Below are positions 8,119 through 13,688 of a stretch of DNA of 13,688 nt, piece after piece (position 1 is the first letter of the stretch; each line of letters begins with the position of its first letter). The notes beneath the pieces were generated by a model. It saw only the letters and a program-made list of their open reading frames with translations, was not told where the DNA came from and did not search any database. Source of the stretch: Legionellaceae bacterium (GTDB taxonomy: Bacteria > Pseudomonadota > Gammaproteobacteria > Legionellales > Legionellaceae); assembly GCA_947504795.1 (NCBI GenBank), contig CANNJG010000032.1:1-13688 (forward strand). The letters run 5' to 3'. The translations under genes were made by a program, and so were the position numbers.

Positions 8119-8532
8119 AGTCGGAAAACTAAAACAGCGGAGCTTCGCCAAGCAATCAAACTGCAATCAGAACGCTTAGGTACTGATTTACAAGAAGATC
8201 CTAATTGGTTGTCTTTGACCGAAGAGGAACAAGAACAATTGACGGAAGTCGCTAAATAATGTGCTAAATTATTTCAGCGTTCAAGCAGCTGTCTTGAAGG
8301 ACGAAATGGGTATCTGTCTCTGCGGCACCATGGATTGCACCACTTGAGTGATAGAAAACTAGGAGCTTTGACCGTTATCCGTAATTACTACATAAAGAGG
8401 CAAGATAAAATAACTGCGGCCGAGCGATTTTTCAACCAAAAACCACGAGATTTGCTGACGTATCTTCTACGAAACTTACCTTCAGTTTCGAAACCAACCT
8501 TGAAAATAGTGGCCAATCGGAAGGCTGCGTAA
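8119..8532 (+). pseudogene. Transposase C-terminal relic (DUF6399-like) with in-frame stop
   Basis: The frame from 8119 to 8532 encodes about 137 residues interrupted only by TAA at 8257-8259. The parts on both sides are in the same phase and read as one protein: KTAELRQAIKLQSERL... before, CAKLFQRSSSCLEGRNGYLSLRHH, LSDRKLGALTVIRNYYIKR and TAAERFFNQKPRDLL after. From memory these match the C-terminal part of DUF6399/transposase-type proteins (pattern SSxxEGRNGxLSLxHH ... TTAAERFF), though I could not search. Upstream there is a TGA at 8116-8118; a neighbouring frame reads YIAWRYEVGK directly into this segment, consistent with one further single-base frameshift. The N-terminal catalytic part is absent. 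This is a dead insertion-sequence remnant; a TTG start at 8335 giving a 65-residue protein is formally possible but not convincing. Confidence 0.6.
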
Positions 8533-8629
8533 TGTAAATGTGGACGGTATCGCGGGCAAGGCCAATTTAACTGGACTTTAAATACCTCTATTTTTCTCAA
8601 TATTTTTGATTGGCGGGAATTTATGAACA
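8533..8629. other. Non-coding stretch after the transposase relic
   Basis: Nothing recognisable; probably the residual non-coding end of the insertion sequence or flanking debris. A 70-residue frame on the opposite strand (8388-8600) is the shadow of the transposase relic. Confidence 0.4.
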
Positions 8630-8701
8630 GGACTTGCGCAAAACCCCAAGGTCGAAGCGAATTTAGGATTTAGTGTGGGGATCGGGATTCTGCGTAAGTC
8701 C
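8630..8701. repeat. 72-bp MITE-like element with terminal inverted repeats
   Basis: The element starts GGACTTGCGCAAAACCCC and ends with GGGGATCGGGATTCTGCGTAAGTCC. The outer 11 bases (GGACTTGCGCA against GGACTTACGCA read on the other strand) are inverted with one mismatch, and an inner CCCC/GGGG pair can extend the stem. This is what a minimal transposon derivative or a paired set of insertion-sequence ends looks like. No clear target-site duplication is visible. In RNA it would fold as a long hairpin followed five bases later by T8 (8708-8715), so it may also stop transcription entering from the debris upstream of udk. Confidence 0.6.
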
Positions 8702-8732
8702 GGATGATTTTTTTTAAGGCTTTACTCAGGGC

Positions 8733-8761
8733 TTGCAGTTACCTACAAAAAGTCTTACTAT
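8733..8761 (+). promoter_or_regulatory. Possible promoter for udk-fabI
   Basis: TTGCAG (8733-8738) and TACTAT (8756-8761) are separated by 17 bases and lie 27 bases before the udk ATG. Both hexamers are only partial matches to the sigma70 consensus. It is the best candidate in the short gap between the inverted-repeat element and udk. Confidence 0.3.
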
Positions 8762-8788
8762 CTGGCAATCTATTTTTTAAGCAAATCT

Positions 8789-9427
8789 ATGAACAAACAA
8801 GCGATTATCATTGGAATTGCAGGGCCTTCCGCTTCAGGAAAAAGTTTGTTAGCCAATACCATTGTGAACGAGCTTGGGTCGGATCGCGTCGTTGTCATCT
8901 CAGAGGATGCTTATTACAAAGACAACAGTCATTTGAAATTCGAAGAACGTGAAGCCATTAATTACGACCATCCTGATTCTTTTGATCATGAATTGCTGTG
9001 CACGCATTTGCGCTCATTGCAAAGCGGTCAATCCGTTGAAATCCCCATTTATTCGCACTCTAAGCACCTACGATTACCTGAAAAACGCACGATTGGTCAA
9101 CACACTATTATTGTTTTGGAAGGCATTTTGTTGTTTAGTGAAAAAATTCTCCGTGATTTGATGGATATCCGTATTTTTATGTCAGCGCCCTTAGATGTCT
9201 GTCTCAGCCGCCGTCTAATGCGGGATGTTGTTGAGCGTCATCGCACAGTGGAGTCGGTATTACATCAATATGAAACCACTGTGCGGCCTATGTATTTACA
9301 ATTTATTGAACCTTCCAGTCGCTATGCCGACATTATTGTCCCGCGTGGTGGTGAAAATCGCATTGCTATCGATATGATCAAAGCTAAAATGCGTGAACTT
9401 TTGGCAGCATCAGAATTAGGAGACTAA
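8789..9427 (+). CDS. udk: Uridine/cytidine kinase
   Basis: Uridine kinase phosphorylates uridine and cytidine to UMP and CMP with a nucleoside triphosphate, a step of pyrimidine salvage in the cytoplasm. The 212-residue product matches the family length of about 210. Motifs: P-loop GPSASGKS (12-19), SEDAYYKDN with the presumed catalytic D40, INYDHPDSFDHELL, the IPIYSHSKHLRL region, IVLEGILLF (Walker B-like), DIRIFMSAPLDVCLSRRLMRDV and the lid RHRTVESVLHQYETTVRPMY with EPSSRYADIIVPRGG near the end. The start at 8789 directly precedes the conserved MNKQAIIIGIAGPSASGKS; the ribosome binding site is weak. The fabI ATG lies one base after the udk stop, so both are probably one transcript. No missing residues noted. 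Confidence 0.95.
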   Translation: MNKQAIIIGIAGPSASGKSLLANTIVNELGSDRVVVISEDAYYKDNSHLKFEEREAINYDHPDSFDHELLCTHLRSLQSGQSVEIPIYSHSKHLRLPEKRTIGQHTIIVLEGILLFSEKILRDLMDIRIFMSAPLDVCLSRRLMRDVVERHRTVESVLHQYETTVRPMYLQFIEPSSRYADIIVPRGGENRIAIDMIKAKMRELLAASELGD

Positions 9428-9428
9428 T

Positions 9429-10214
9429 ATGGGATTTTTAAAAGGCAAAAAAATACTGATTGTGGGCTTGGTTTCTAACCGCTCTATTGCTTATGGTATT
9501 GCTAAAGCTTGTTATGAACAAGGCGCCGAATTAGCCTTCACCTATCAAAATGACAAACTAAAAGAACGCGTTGATCTCATGGCCAAAGAGTTTGAGTCGA
9601 AACTGACTTGCGCCTGTGATGTGTCGAGCGATGCTGAGATTGCACAGGTATTCACACATTTGCAAAAACATTGGCAACATATCGATACCATTATCCATTC
9701 GGTAGCGTTTGCCCCTGCTGATCAAATAGCGGGTGATTATGTAGACAAAGCAACCCGTGAAGGCTTTCGTATCGCCCATGATATCTCTGCCTATAGTTTA
9801 ATAGCATTAGCTAAAGCCGCCCTGCCTATGATGCAAGACACCCAGGGATCAATACTAACCTTAACGTATTACGGTGCCGAAAAAGTAGTACCCAATTACA
9901 ATGTCATGGGTATCGCAAAAGCAAGTTTAGAAGCAGCCGTCCGATATTTAGCAGCGAGTTTAGGACCACGGGGTATTCGCGTCAATGCGATTTCAGCCGG
10001 TCCTATCAGAACGTTAGCAGCAGCAGGCATTAAAGATTTTCGAAAATTACTTAACGCTTACGCTGGCGTCACACCGCTTCAGCGCAATATTACCATTGAA
10101 GCAGTGGGTAATACTGCAGCATTTCTCAGTTCTTCATTAGCTTCAGGTATTACCGGTGAAGTGGTACACGTTGACGCTGGATTCCATGCGGTGTCTGGAA
10201 TGACGCAGATTTGA
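9429..10214 (+). CDS. fabI: Enoyl-[acyl-carrier-protein] reductase (NADH), FabI type
   Basis: FabI reduces trans-2-enoyl-ACP in the last step of each fatty-acid elongation cycle; it is a cytoplasmic tetramer of the short-chain dehydrogenase superfamily and the known triclosan target. The length, 261 residues, is standard. Seen: the atypical nucleotide-binding motif IVGLVSNRSIAYG (11-23), CDVSSD (63-68), HSVAFAP (90-96) and the catalytic YX9YX6K arrangement with Y147, Y157 and K164 (equivalent to Y146, Y156 and K163 in E. coli), then RVNAISAGPIRTLAAAGI and GITGEVVHVDAGFH near the end. A strong AGGAGA (9418-9423) inside the end of udk sits five bases before the ATG, supporting coupling to udk. 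Only 39 bases separate it from the convergent hemL stop. Confidence 0.97.
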   Translation: MGFLKGKKILIVGLVSNRSIAYGIAKACYEQGAELAFTYQNDKLKERVDLMAKEFESKLTCACDVSSDAEIAQVFTHLQKHWQHIDTIIHSVAFAPADQIAGDYVDKATREGFRIAHDISAYSLIALAKAALPMMQDTQGSILTLTYYGAEKVVPNYNVMGIAKASLEAAVRYLAASLGPRGIRVNAISAGPIRTLAAAGIKDFRKLLNAYAGVTPLQRNITIEAVGNTAAFLSSSLASGITGEVVHVDAGFHAVSGMTQI

Positions 10215-10230
10215 CGCTGAAATAACGACC

Positions 10231-10274
10231 GCAGCGGCAGAATTGACTCAAACCTAGGCCAATACTGCCGCTGC
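10231..10274. terminator. Inverted repeat at the fabI/hemL convergence, possible bidirectional terminator
   Basis: GCAGCGGCAG (10231-10240) and CTGCCGCTGC (10265-10274) form a perfect 10-base GC-rich stem around a 24-base loop. The right arm lies inside the hemL coding end, where it encodes the run of alanines. The hairpin is placed correctly to end both transcripts, but neither side has a convincing U tract. Confidence 0.4.
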
Positions 10275-11528
10275 TGCCGCCTGTGTCTTTTCAATCTCGT
10301 TGATTTGATGCGCACTCGATAGAAAGCCTGCTTCATACAACGAGGGCGCGAAATAGATGCCTTGTTGCAGCATGCCATGATAAAATCGTTTAAACAAGGC
10401 TTCATCCGAGGCTGCTACATCTGCATAATCGGTAACACTTTCTAGTTGTGTAAAACAAAACCCAAACATACCGCCTATGGAACGTCCCAAAAATGGAACG
10501 TTTAGCGTGCTGCATACGTCCTCTAAAGCACGAATCAATGCCTCACTCATCGCACTCAACTGCGTATAAAAATTTGGCTTTTCTACTTCAGTGAGCGTTG
10601 CTAATCCTGCCACCATGGCTAAAGGGTTACCGGATAAGGTCCCTGCTTGATAGACCCCACCTAACGGAGCCAATAGGGCCATAATCTCCGCGCGCCCACC
10701 TAAGGCCCCTACAGGCAACCCACCCCCAATCACTTTACCTAACGTAGTGAGATCCGGTGTGACGCCATATAACGCCTGAGCGCCCCCTAAAGCCACTCTA
10801 AACCCAGTCATCACTTCATCAAAAATCAGAACCGCGCCATACGCATCGCATAGGTCGCGCAATCCTTGCAGAAATTCAGGTTTAGGTAATACAAAGCCCA
10901 TGTTGCCCGCAATCGGTTCTACAATAATGGCAGCGATATCATCGCGATGATGCTCAAATAACTGAGCAACGGCGTCTAAATCATTAAAATTTGCAGTTAA
11001 CGTATATTCAACCGTATGGGTTAAAATCCCCAACGAAGAAGGGATCCCGAGTGTCAATAATCCGGAGCCTGCTTTCACTAATAAAGAATCACTATGTCCA
11101 TGATAGCAACCATTAAACTTAATGATTTTTGATTTTTGGGTATAGCCTCTCGCCAAACGAATTGCTGTCATCGTCGCCTCTGTTCCGGAGTTGACCATTC
11201 TAATCTGCTGGATCGAGGGCATTAATGAGATGATTTTTTTTGCTAATTTAATTTCAAGATCCGTCGGCGCACCAAAACTTACTCCCAATTGCGCTTGCTC
11301 CATAAGGGCAAACACCACAGCTGGATGGCAATGTCCTAGAATTAAAGGCCCCCAAGATCCAACATAATCGATATAGCATTTGTCATCAACATCCGTCAGA
11401 TAGGCGCCCTTCCCTTGTTTAAAGAAAATCGGATCCCCACCAACACCTCGAAACGCACGTACGGGAGAATTGACGCCTCCGGGAATAAGTGTTTGAGCAT
11501 CCGCAAATAATTGTTGCGAAAAAAACAT
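10254..11528 (-). CDS. hemL: Glutamate-1-semialdehyde 2,1-aminomutase
   Basis: HemL converts glutamate-1-semialdehyde to 5-aminolevulinate in the C5 pathway of tetrapyrrole synthesis, using PLP/PMP, in the cytoplasm. The 424-residue length is standard. Motifs: the N-terminal LIPGGVNSPVRAF, DYVGSWGPLILGHCHP, the PLP-phosphate region NSGTEATMTAIRLARG, FNGCYHGHSD, IIVEPIAGNMG, LIFDEVMTGFR, and the PLP-binding lysine in TTLGKVIGGGLPVG (K265). The start is supported by AGGAGA (complement of 11534-11539) six bases before the ATG. The extreme C-terminus is a poly-Ala tail produced by the inverted repeat shared with the fabI intergenic region. It is transcribed divergently from the small FlgM-like gene, with a 68-base shared upstream region. 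Confidence 0.97.
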   Translation of the reverse strand: MFFSQQLFADAQTLIPGGVNSPVRAFRGVGGDPIFFKQGKGAYLTDVDDKCYIDYVGSWGPLILGHCHPAVVFALMEQAQLGVSFGAPTDLEIKLAKKIISLMPSIQQIRMVNSGTEATMTAIRLARGYTQKSKIIKFNGCYHGHSDSLLVKAGSGLLTLGIPSSLGILTHTVEYTLTANFNDLDAVAQLFEHHRDDIAAIIVEPIAGNMGFVLPKPEFLQGLRDLCDAYGAVLIFDEVMTGFRVALGGAQALYGVTPDLTTLGKVIGGGLPVGALGGRAEIMALLAPLGGVYQAGTLSGNPLAMVAGLATLTEVEKPNFYTQLSAMSEALIRALEDVCSTLNVPFLGRSIGGMFGFCFTQLESVTDYADVAASDEALFKRFYHGMLQQGIYFAPSLYEAGFLSSAHQINEIEKTQAAAAAVLA

Positions 11529-11551
11529 GAAATTCTCCTAAAGTTTTTCGA

Positions 11552-11579
11552 TTGGCTGCCGATAGGTTCGGGAGTATTA
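11552..11579 (+). promoter_or_regulatory. Possible promoter for the small FlgM-like gene
   Basis: TTGGCT (11552-11557) and TATTAT (11574-11579) with a 16-base spacer lie within the 68-base divergent region between hemL and the 92-residue gene. The -10 matches 5 of 6 consensus bases, the -35 matches 4 of 6. Confidence 0.35.
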
Positions 11580-11596
11580 TAAACCAGGAGTGAAAA

Positions 11597-11875
11597 ATGC
11601 GCAAAAAATCGAGCTCAAATTGCCCAAAAAAACTACAATCAGGTGCCGGGTTACCGCTTCCGTTGGGTGAACGTTTAGATTTCACCGAATCACGTCAACA
11701 AGTCACAACCTTAATGAGATCGGTTTTGCATGAAACAACGCAAAATGAAAATAAAATACGATTTATCAAAGAATTGCTGAATGATCAGCGTTATCAAGTA
11801 AACCCTAAGCTTATTGCCAGTGAGATGTTAGCGTTTACAAATATTCCCTTGCCTGAGTTGGAGCCTGAAGTTTAG
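11597..11875 (+). CDS. Small protein with FlgM-like C-terminal half
   Basis: This 92-residue, soluble-looking protein has no signal peptide or membrane segment. The N-terminal half is basic, then Gly/Pro-rich and probably disordered (KKSSSNCPKK...LPLPLGERLDF). Residues 53-78 (KIRFIKELLNDQRYQVNPKLIASEML) resemble the helical C-terminal region of the anti-sigma28 factor FlgM, whose core reads roughly xRIKxAIxxGxYxIDxxxIAxKLL. If this is right, it would bind sigma28 (FliA) and hold back late flagellar genes; no flagellar gene is visible nearby. A clear AGGAG (11586-11590) lies six bases before the ATG, so it is very probably translated. The FlgM assignment is tentative because the helical pattern is short; a small conserved hypothetical protein is the safe description. 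Confidence 0.7.
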   Translation: MRKKSSSNCPKKLQSGAGLPLPLGERLDFTESRQQVTTLMRSVLHETTQNENKIRFIKELLNDQRYQVNPKLIASEMLAFTNIPLPELEPEV

Positions 11876-11908
11876 CAACGCAGCCCATTATAGTTGTCCA
11901 TCAAGCGC

Positions 11909-11933
11909 AGCCATCCCTATCATAGGAATGGCT
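11909..11933. terminator. Hairpin between convergent genes
   Basis: AGCCATCCCTA and TAGGAATGGCT flank a three-base loop and pair with one mismatch, forming an 11-bp stem between the convergent small gene and the SDR gene. A U tract is missing on both sides, so a role as bidirectional terminator is plausible but unproven. Confidence 0.45.
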
Positions 11934-11980
11934 TGCTGACGATCACCAATACGCTGTCCTTTATTGATGCTATCAACAGG

Positions 11981-12721
11981 TTATGGCTGCATGCGCACAC
12001 CGCCATCTAACCGTATCACCGTACCATTCAACAACACATTTTCCAGAATATGAATCACCAATGCGGAGAATTCATCAGGTCGACCCAAGCGTTTGGGAAA
12101 CAACATCGTAGCCGCCAAATTATCTTGAACTTCTTGCGGCATTCCCAATAACATTGGCGTGGCGATAAAACCAGGCGCTATGGTATTCACGCGAATACTT
12201 TGGCTCGCTAATTCGCGTGCGATAGGCAATGTCATAGCCACCACACCGCCTTTCGACGCCGCATAAGCAGACTGTCCGATTTGACCTTCATAAGCTGCAA
12301 CCGATGCTGTATTGATGAATGCGCCCCGCTCTTGAGAACCTGGTAAAACATCGAGGGTTATCATCGCCGCCGCCACCACGCGCATCACATTAAATGTCCC
12401 GACCAAATTGATATCGATGACACGCTTAAATTCTTGCAAGGGCATCGCCCCTTGTTTATTCACCATGCGTCGAGCCGGCGCAACGCCTGCACAATTGATA
12501 CAAATCCGTGGAATACCGACACGTTCGAGCGTTTGCTGCAAGGCTTGTTCAATCTCTTGTTCTGAGCTTACATCACAAGCAATCGCGTCCCCGGTTGCCA
12601 GTGCAATATTTTTATCCCAAATAATAACGCGCGCCCCCCGCTCAGCAAGTGCCACAGCCGTAGCCTTACCCATGCCAGAGGAACCACCCGTAACCAATGC
12701 GACTTGTCCTTTAATATCCAT
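11981..12721 (-). CDS. Short-chain dehydrogenase/reductase, HSD10 (3-hydroxyacyl-CoA dehydrogenase type 2)-like
   Basis: This 246-residue classical SDR oxidises or reduces a hydroxyl/keto group with NAD(H). Seen: the Rossmann motif TGGSSGMG (11-18), an acidic residue at the end of beta-2 (D36 in IIWDK) that favours NAD over NADP, D50-V51 of the adenine pocket, NCAG (76-79), N105, and the catalytic S140, Y153 and K157. The stretches NTASVAAYEGQIGQSAYAASKGG and LPIAREL, and the end GTVIRLDGGVRMQP, closely follow mitochondrial and bacterial HSD10/2-methyl-3-hydroxybutyryl-CoA dehydrogenases, which act in isoleucine and fatty-acid breakdown. Acyl-CoA substrate is therefore likely but not shown. 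It lies 14 bases downstream of the isochorismatase-like gene and is probably co-transcribed with it. Confidence 0.85.
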   Translation of the reverse strand: MDIKGQVALVTGGSSGMGKATAVALAERGARVIIWDKNIALATGDAIACDVSSEQEIEQALQQTLERVGIPRICINCAGVAPARRMVNKQGAMPLQEFKRVIDINLVGTFNVMRVVAAAMITLDVLPGSQERGAFINTASVAAYEGQIGQSAYAASKGGVVAMTLPIARELASQSIRVNTIAPGFIATPMLLGMPQEVQDNLAATMLFPKRLGRPDEFSALVIHILENVLLNGTVIRLDGGVRMQP

Positions 12722-12735
12722 AATGTAATCCTTAA

Positions 12736-13284
12736 TTAAGCACGAGGAATAAAAGCCTTACTCAAAGATTTAAAAACCGTCGTCCCTGCTTGTCCTATCC
12801 ACTCAAAAAAAACCATTTCTCTAGTAACTAGGCGCACCCCAGCTTGTTGCATCCGTTCTAATGCATACCGATAATCGAGTTCTGTGCGACTACTCACCGC
12901 ATCGACTACAACAAACACATCGACATCCGCAGCATAGAAATCCAATGCTGTTTGCAAAACACATACATGCGTTTCAATCCCTGCAATCACAACTTGCTTT
13001 CGATTAATGGTTTGCCAATGCCTTTGGAACACCGGATCGCGAAAACATGAAAAATGAAGTTTATTGATATCGGTTTGACCAGGCATCAGTTTGCGTAACG
13101 GCTCAATTGTTGCTCCCAGACCCTGACGATAATGCTCACTGACCACCATAGGAACATCTAACTCACTGGCAAGTCGCATTAACCATTGACAATTTGCAAC
13201 CAAATTATCAGTATCCAACACATGCGGCGCTAATTTTTCTTGAACATCAATGAGCAGTAAGCACGACTTTTCTTTTTGTAACAT
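12736..13284 (-). CDS. Isochorismatase-like cysteine hydrolase
   Basis: The 182-residue protein belongs to the isochorismatase-like hydrolase fold (YcaC/nicotinamidase superfamily). The expected catalytic triad is visible: D13 in CLLLIDVQEKL, K75 in DINKLHFSCF and the nucleophile C108 in VVIAGIETHVCVLQTALD, with the usual cis-peptide region before it. The family hydrolyses amides or vinyl ethers; the substrate of this member cannot be read from sequence. The start is placed at the ATG at 13284, which directly precedes the conserved beta strand and has GGAG about nine bases upstream; the frame extends 11 codons further, to 13317, without family sequence. It is the first gene of a minus-strand pair with the SDR; a shared function is not evident. 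Confidence 0.88.
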   Translation of the reverse strand: MLQKEKSCLLLIDVQEKLAPHVLDTDNLVANCQWLMRLASELDVPMVVSEHYRQGLGATIEPLRKLMPGQTDINKLHFSCFRDPVFQRHWQTINRKQVVIAGIETHVCVLQTALDFYAADVDVFVVVDAVSSRTELDYRYALERMQQAGVRLVTREMVFFEWIGQAGTTVFKSLSKAFIPRA

Positions 13285-13328
13285 CCCTATCTCCGTTGTA
13301 CACCTGTGCGGTAGCACACGAAAGGATT

Positions 13329-13357
13329 GTATATCATATTCTAGGATCTGTTGACAA
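13329..13357 (-). promoter_or_regulatory. Putative promoter for the isochorismatase-SDR pair
   Basis: On the minus strand TTGTCA (13352-13357) and TATACA (13329-13334) are separated by 17 bases. The -35 matches 5 of 6 consensus bases and the -10 matches 4 of 6. It lies 45 bases before the chosen start at 13284. A TATGAT (13333-13338) overlaps it as a better -10 but with too short a spacer. Confidence 0.4.
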
Positions 13358-13358
13358 T

Positions 13359-13463
13359 TTACTCGCGAGCATGAGATTGGATCGGGGATAGATTAATAAT
13401 TTGCTCCAAACAATCGCAACAATAACCGTGTTTACACCCTATATTCCGCAGCAAATTCCCCAT
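13359..13463 (-). CDS. Tiny Cys/His-rich ORF (34 aa), possible RING-type fragment
   Basis: A 34-residue frame starting MGNLLRNIGCKHGYCCDCLEQ contains C-x-H-x2-C-x2-C (C10, H12, C15, C18), the spacing of the second half of a RING finger. In-frame stops lie just upstream, so it is either a microprotein or the surviving end of a larger broken gene. There is no clear ribosome binding site. It lies between the isochorismatase promoter and the group II intron. Coding status is uncertain; the zinc-binding reading rests on spacing alone. Confidence 0.25.
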   Translation of the reverse strand: MGNLLRNIGCKHGYCCDCLEQIINLSPIQSHARE

Positions 13464-13608
13464 AATTTTCAATTAACATGATTTATATTAAATCAATCTG
13501 TCCGCTCCAAGAAAAAGATCTAACGAAATTAAGAAATAGATCAAATCAATTATCCAAGTAAGGTCAAGGTCGAGTAGACCGGAGGAACTTCCCCTCCAGC
13601 CTCTCACA

Positions 13609-13642
13609 GAACGCTACGTGAACCTCTCGATTCATACCGCTC
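13609..13642 (-). ncRNA. Group II intron domain V
   Basis: The 34-base hairpin pairs GAGCGGUAUG with CGUAGCGUUC through ten positions with one G-G mismatch at the sixth; the usual sequence in related introns ends CGUACCGUUC or CGUACGGUUC. The AGC triad and the tetraloop-type cap are present. Confidence 0.85.
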
Positions 13643-13645
13643 TTG

Positions 13646-13687
13646 TTAAGCAAACGCACCCTTTATTCCCGATGCCCAATGAGCAAA
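13646..13687 (-). CDS. C-terminal end of group II intron-encoded protein (partial)
   Basis: The last 13 codons before TAA (13646-13648) read FAHWASGIKGAFA. From memory, many group II intron reverse transcriptases/maturases end with FxHWxxGxxGAFA-like residues, and the position three bases before domain V is where the intron ORF normally stops. Only this tail is in the window, so nothing can be said about intactness of the enzyme. Confidence 0.55.
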   Translation of the reverse strand, partial: FAHWASGIKGAFA

Positions 13688-13688
13688 C

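Larger units (their letters stand above)
13569..13688 (-). mobile_element. Group II intron, 3' end (runs off window)
   Basis: Read on the minus strand, 13642-13609 is a 34-base group II domain V: it starts GAGC (catalytic AGC triad), has the GAGA-type loop and a closing CACGTAGCGTTC arm. It is followed by a short linker and a domain VI hairpin (GGAGG...CCTCC) with a CTACTC branch region and an intron 3' end close to 13570. These domains are the RNA core that performs self-splicing and retrohoming. Directly before domain V, a frame ends that fits the tail of the intron-encoded reverse transcriptase/maturase. One domain V pair (sixth from the base) is G-G here instead of G-C, which may impair splicing. 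The rest of the element lies beyond the window. Confidence 0.85.

Noticed and set aside
8335..8532. 65-residue ORF from TTG 8335 as an independent gene
   Set aside because: Family-like sequence continues in the same frame upstream of the supposed start, so it is part of the broken transposase.
8388..8600. 70-residue minus-strand ORF
   Set aside because: It is antisense to the recognisable transposase relic, with no ribosome binding site or family features.
12408..12728. 106-residue plus-strand ORF
   Set aside because: It lies fully antisense to the SDR gene with its conserved motifs.
13285..13317. Longer start of the isochorismatase-like gene
   Set aside because: The extra residues (MLPHRCTTEIG) are not family-like and the inner ATG has a better-placed GGAG.
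13351..13379. Plus-strand promoter with perfect TTGACA at 13351-13356
   Set aside because: No acceptable -10 lies 16-18 bases downstream and no plus-strand gene follows; the palindrome CTCGCGAG at 13362-13369 alone is not enough to call an operator.
1..13688. CRISPR array, tRNA or rRNA genes
   Set aside because: No regularly spaced direct repeats and no tRNA- or rRNA-like sequence were seen by eye on either strand.

Overview
The window reads as chromosome of a gammaproteobacterium of moderate GC content. The gene mix suggests an intracellular or host-associated lineage of the Legionellales (Coxiella/Legionella/Rickettsiella type). It combines compact housekeeping genes, tandem opacity-like outer-membrane barrels, a large protein without a recognisable family that looks like an effector, and several decayed mobile elements. 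The taxonomic placement is inference from style; no rRNA or other marker gene is present.

Left part (1-4848, all plus strand): the C-terminal synthetase half of a glutamine-dependent NAD+ synthetase (nadE, cut by the window edge), two adjacent opacity-type beta-barrel proteins, ribulose-5-phosphate 3-epimerase (rpe) and a soluble lytic murein transglycosylase (slt). Spacing is very tight. rpe begins inside the end of the second barrel gene and slt probably begins inside the end of rpe, which suggests one co-transcribed, translationally coupled unit. Middle (4849-8788): a 211-base spacer with a good extended -10 promoter drives an 839-residue orphan protein with one hydrophobic segment. It is followed by about 1.2 kb of genetic debris: a minus-strand relic that may come from a reverse transcriptase and carries a G11 tract, a plus-strand transposase C-terminus with an in-frame stop, and a 72-bp element with terminal inverted repeats.

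Right part (8789-13284): udk and fabI are coupled on the plus strand and converge on hemL (minus). A small gene whose C-terminal half resembles FlgM diverges from hemL. It converges on a minus-strand pair consisting of an isochorismatase-like hydrolase and an HSD10-type short-chain dehydrogenase. The last 400 bases hold a possible promoter for that pair, a tiny Cys/His-rich ORF, and the 3' end of a minus-strand group II intron (end of the intron-encoded protein, domain V and domain VI) that runs off the window.

The housekeeping genes look intact: NAD synthesis, pentose phosphate cycle, peptidoglycan turnover, pyrimidine salvage, fatty-acid synthesis and haem synthesis. The parts most likely to be new are the 839-residue protein, the junction of its 3' end with mobile-element debris, and the small Cys/His ORF beside the intron.
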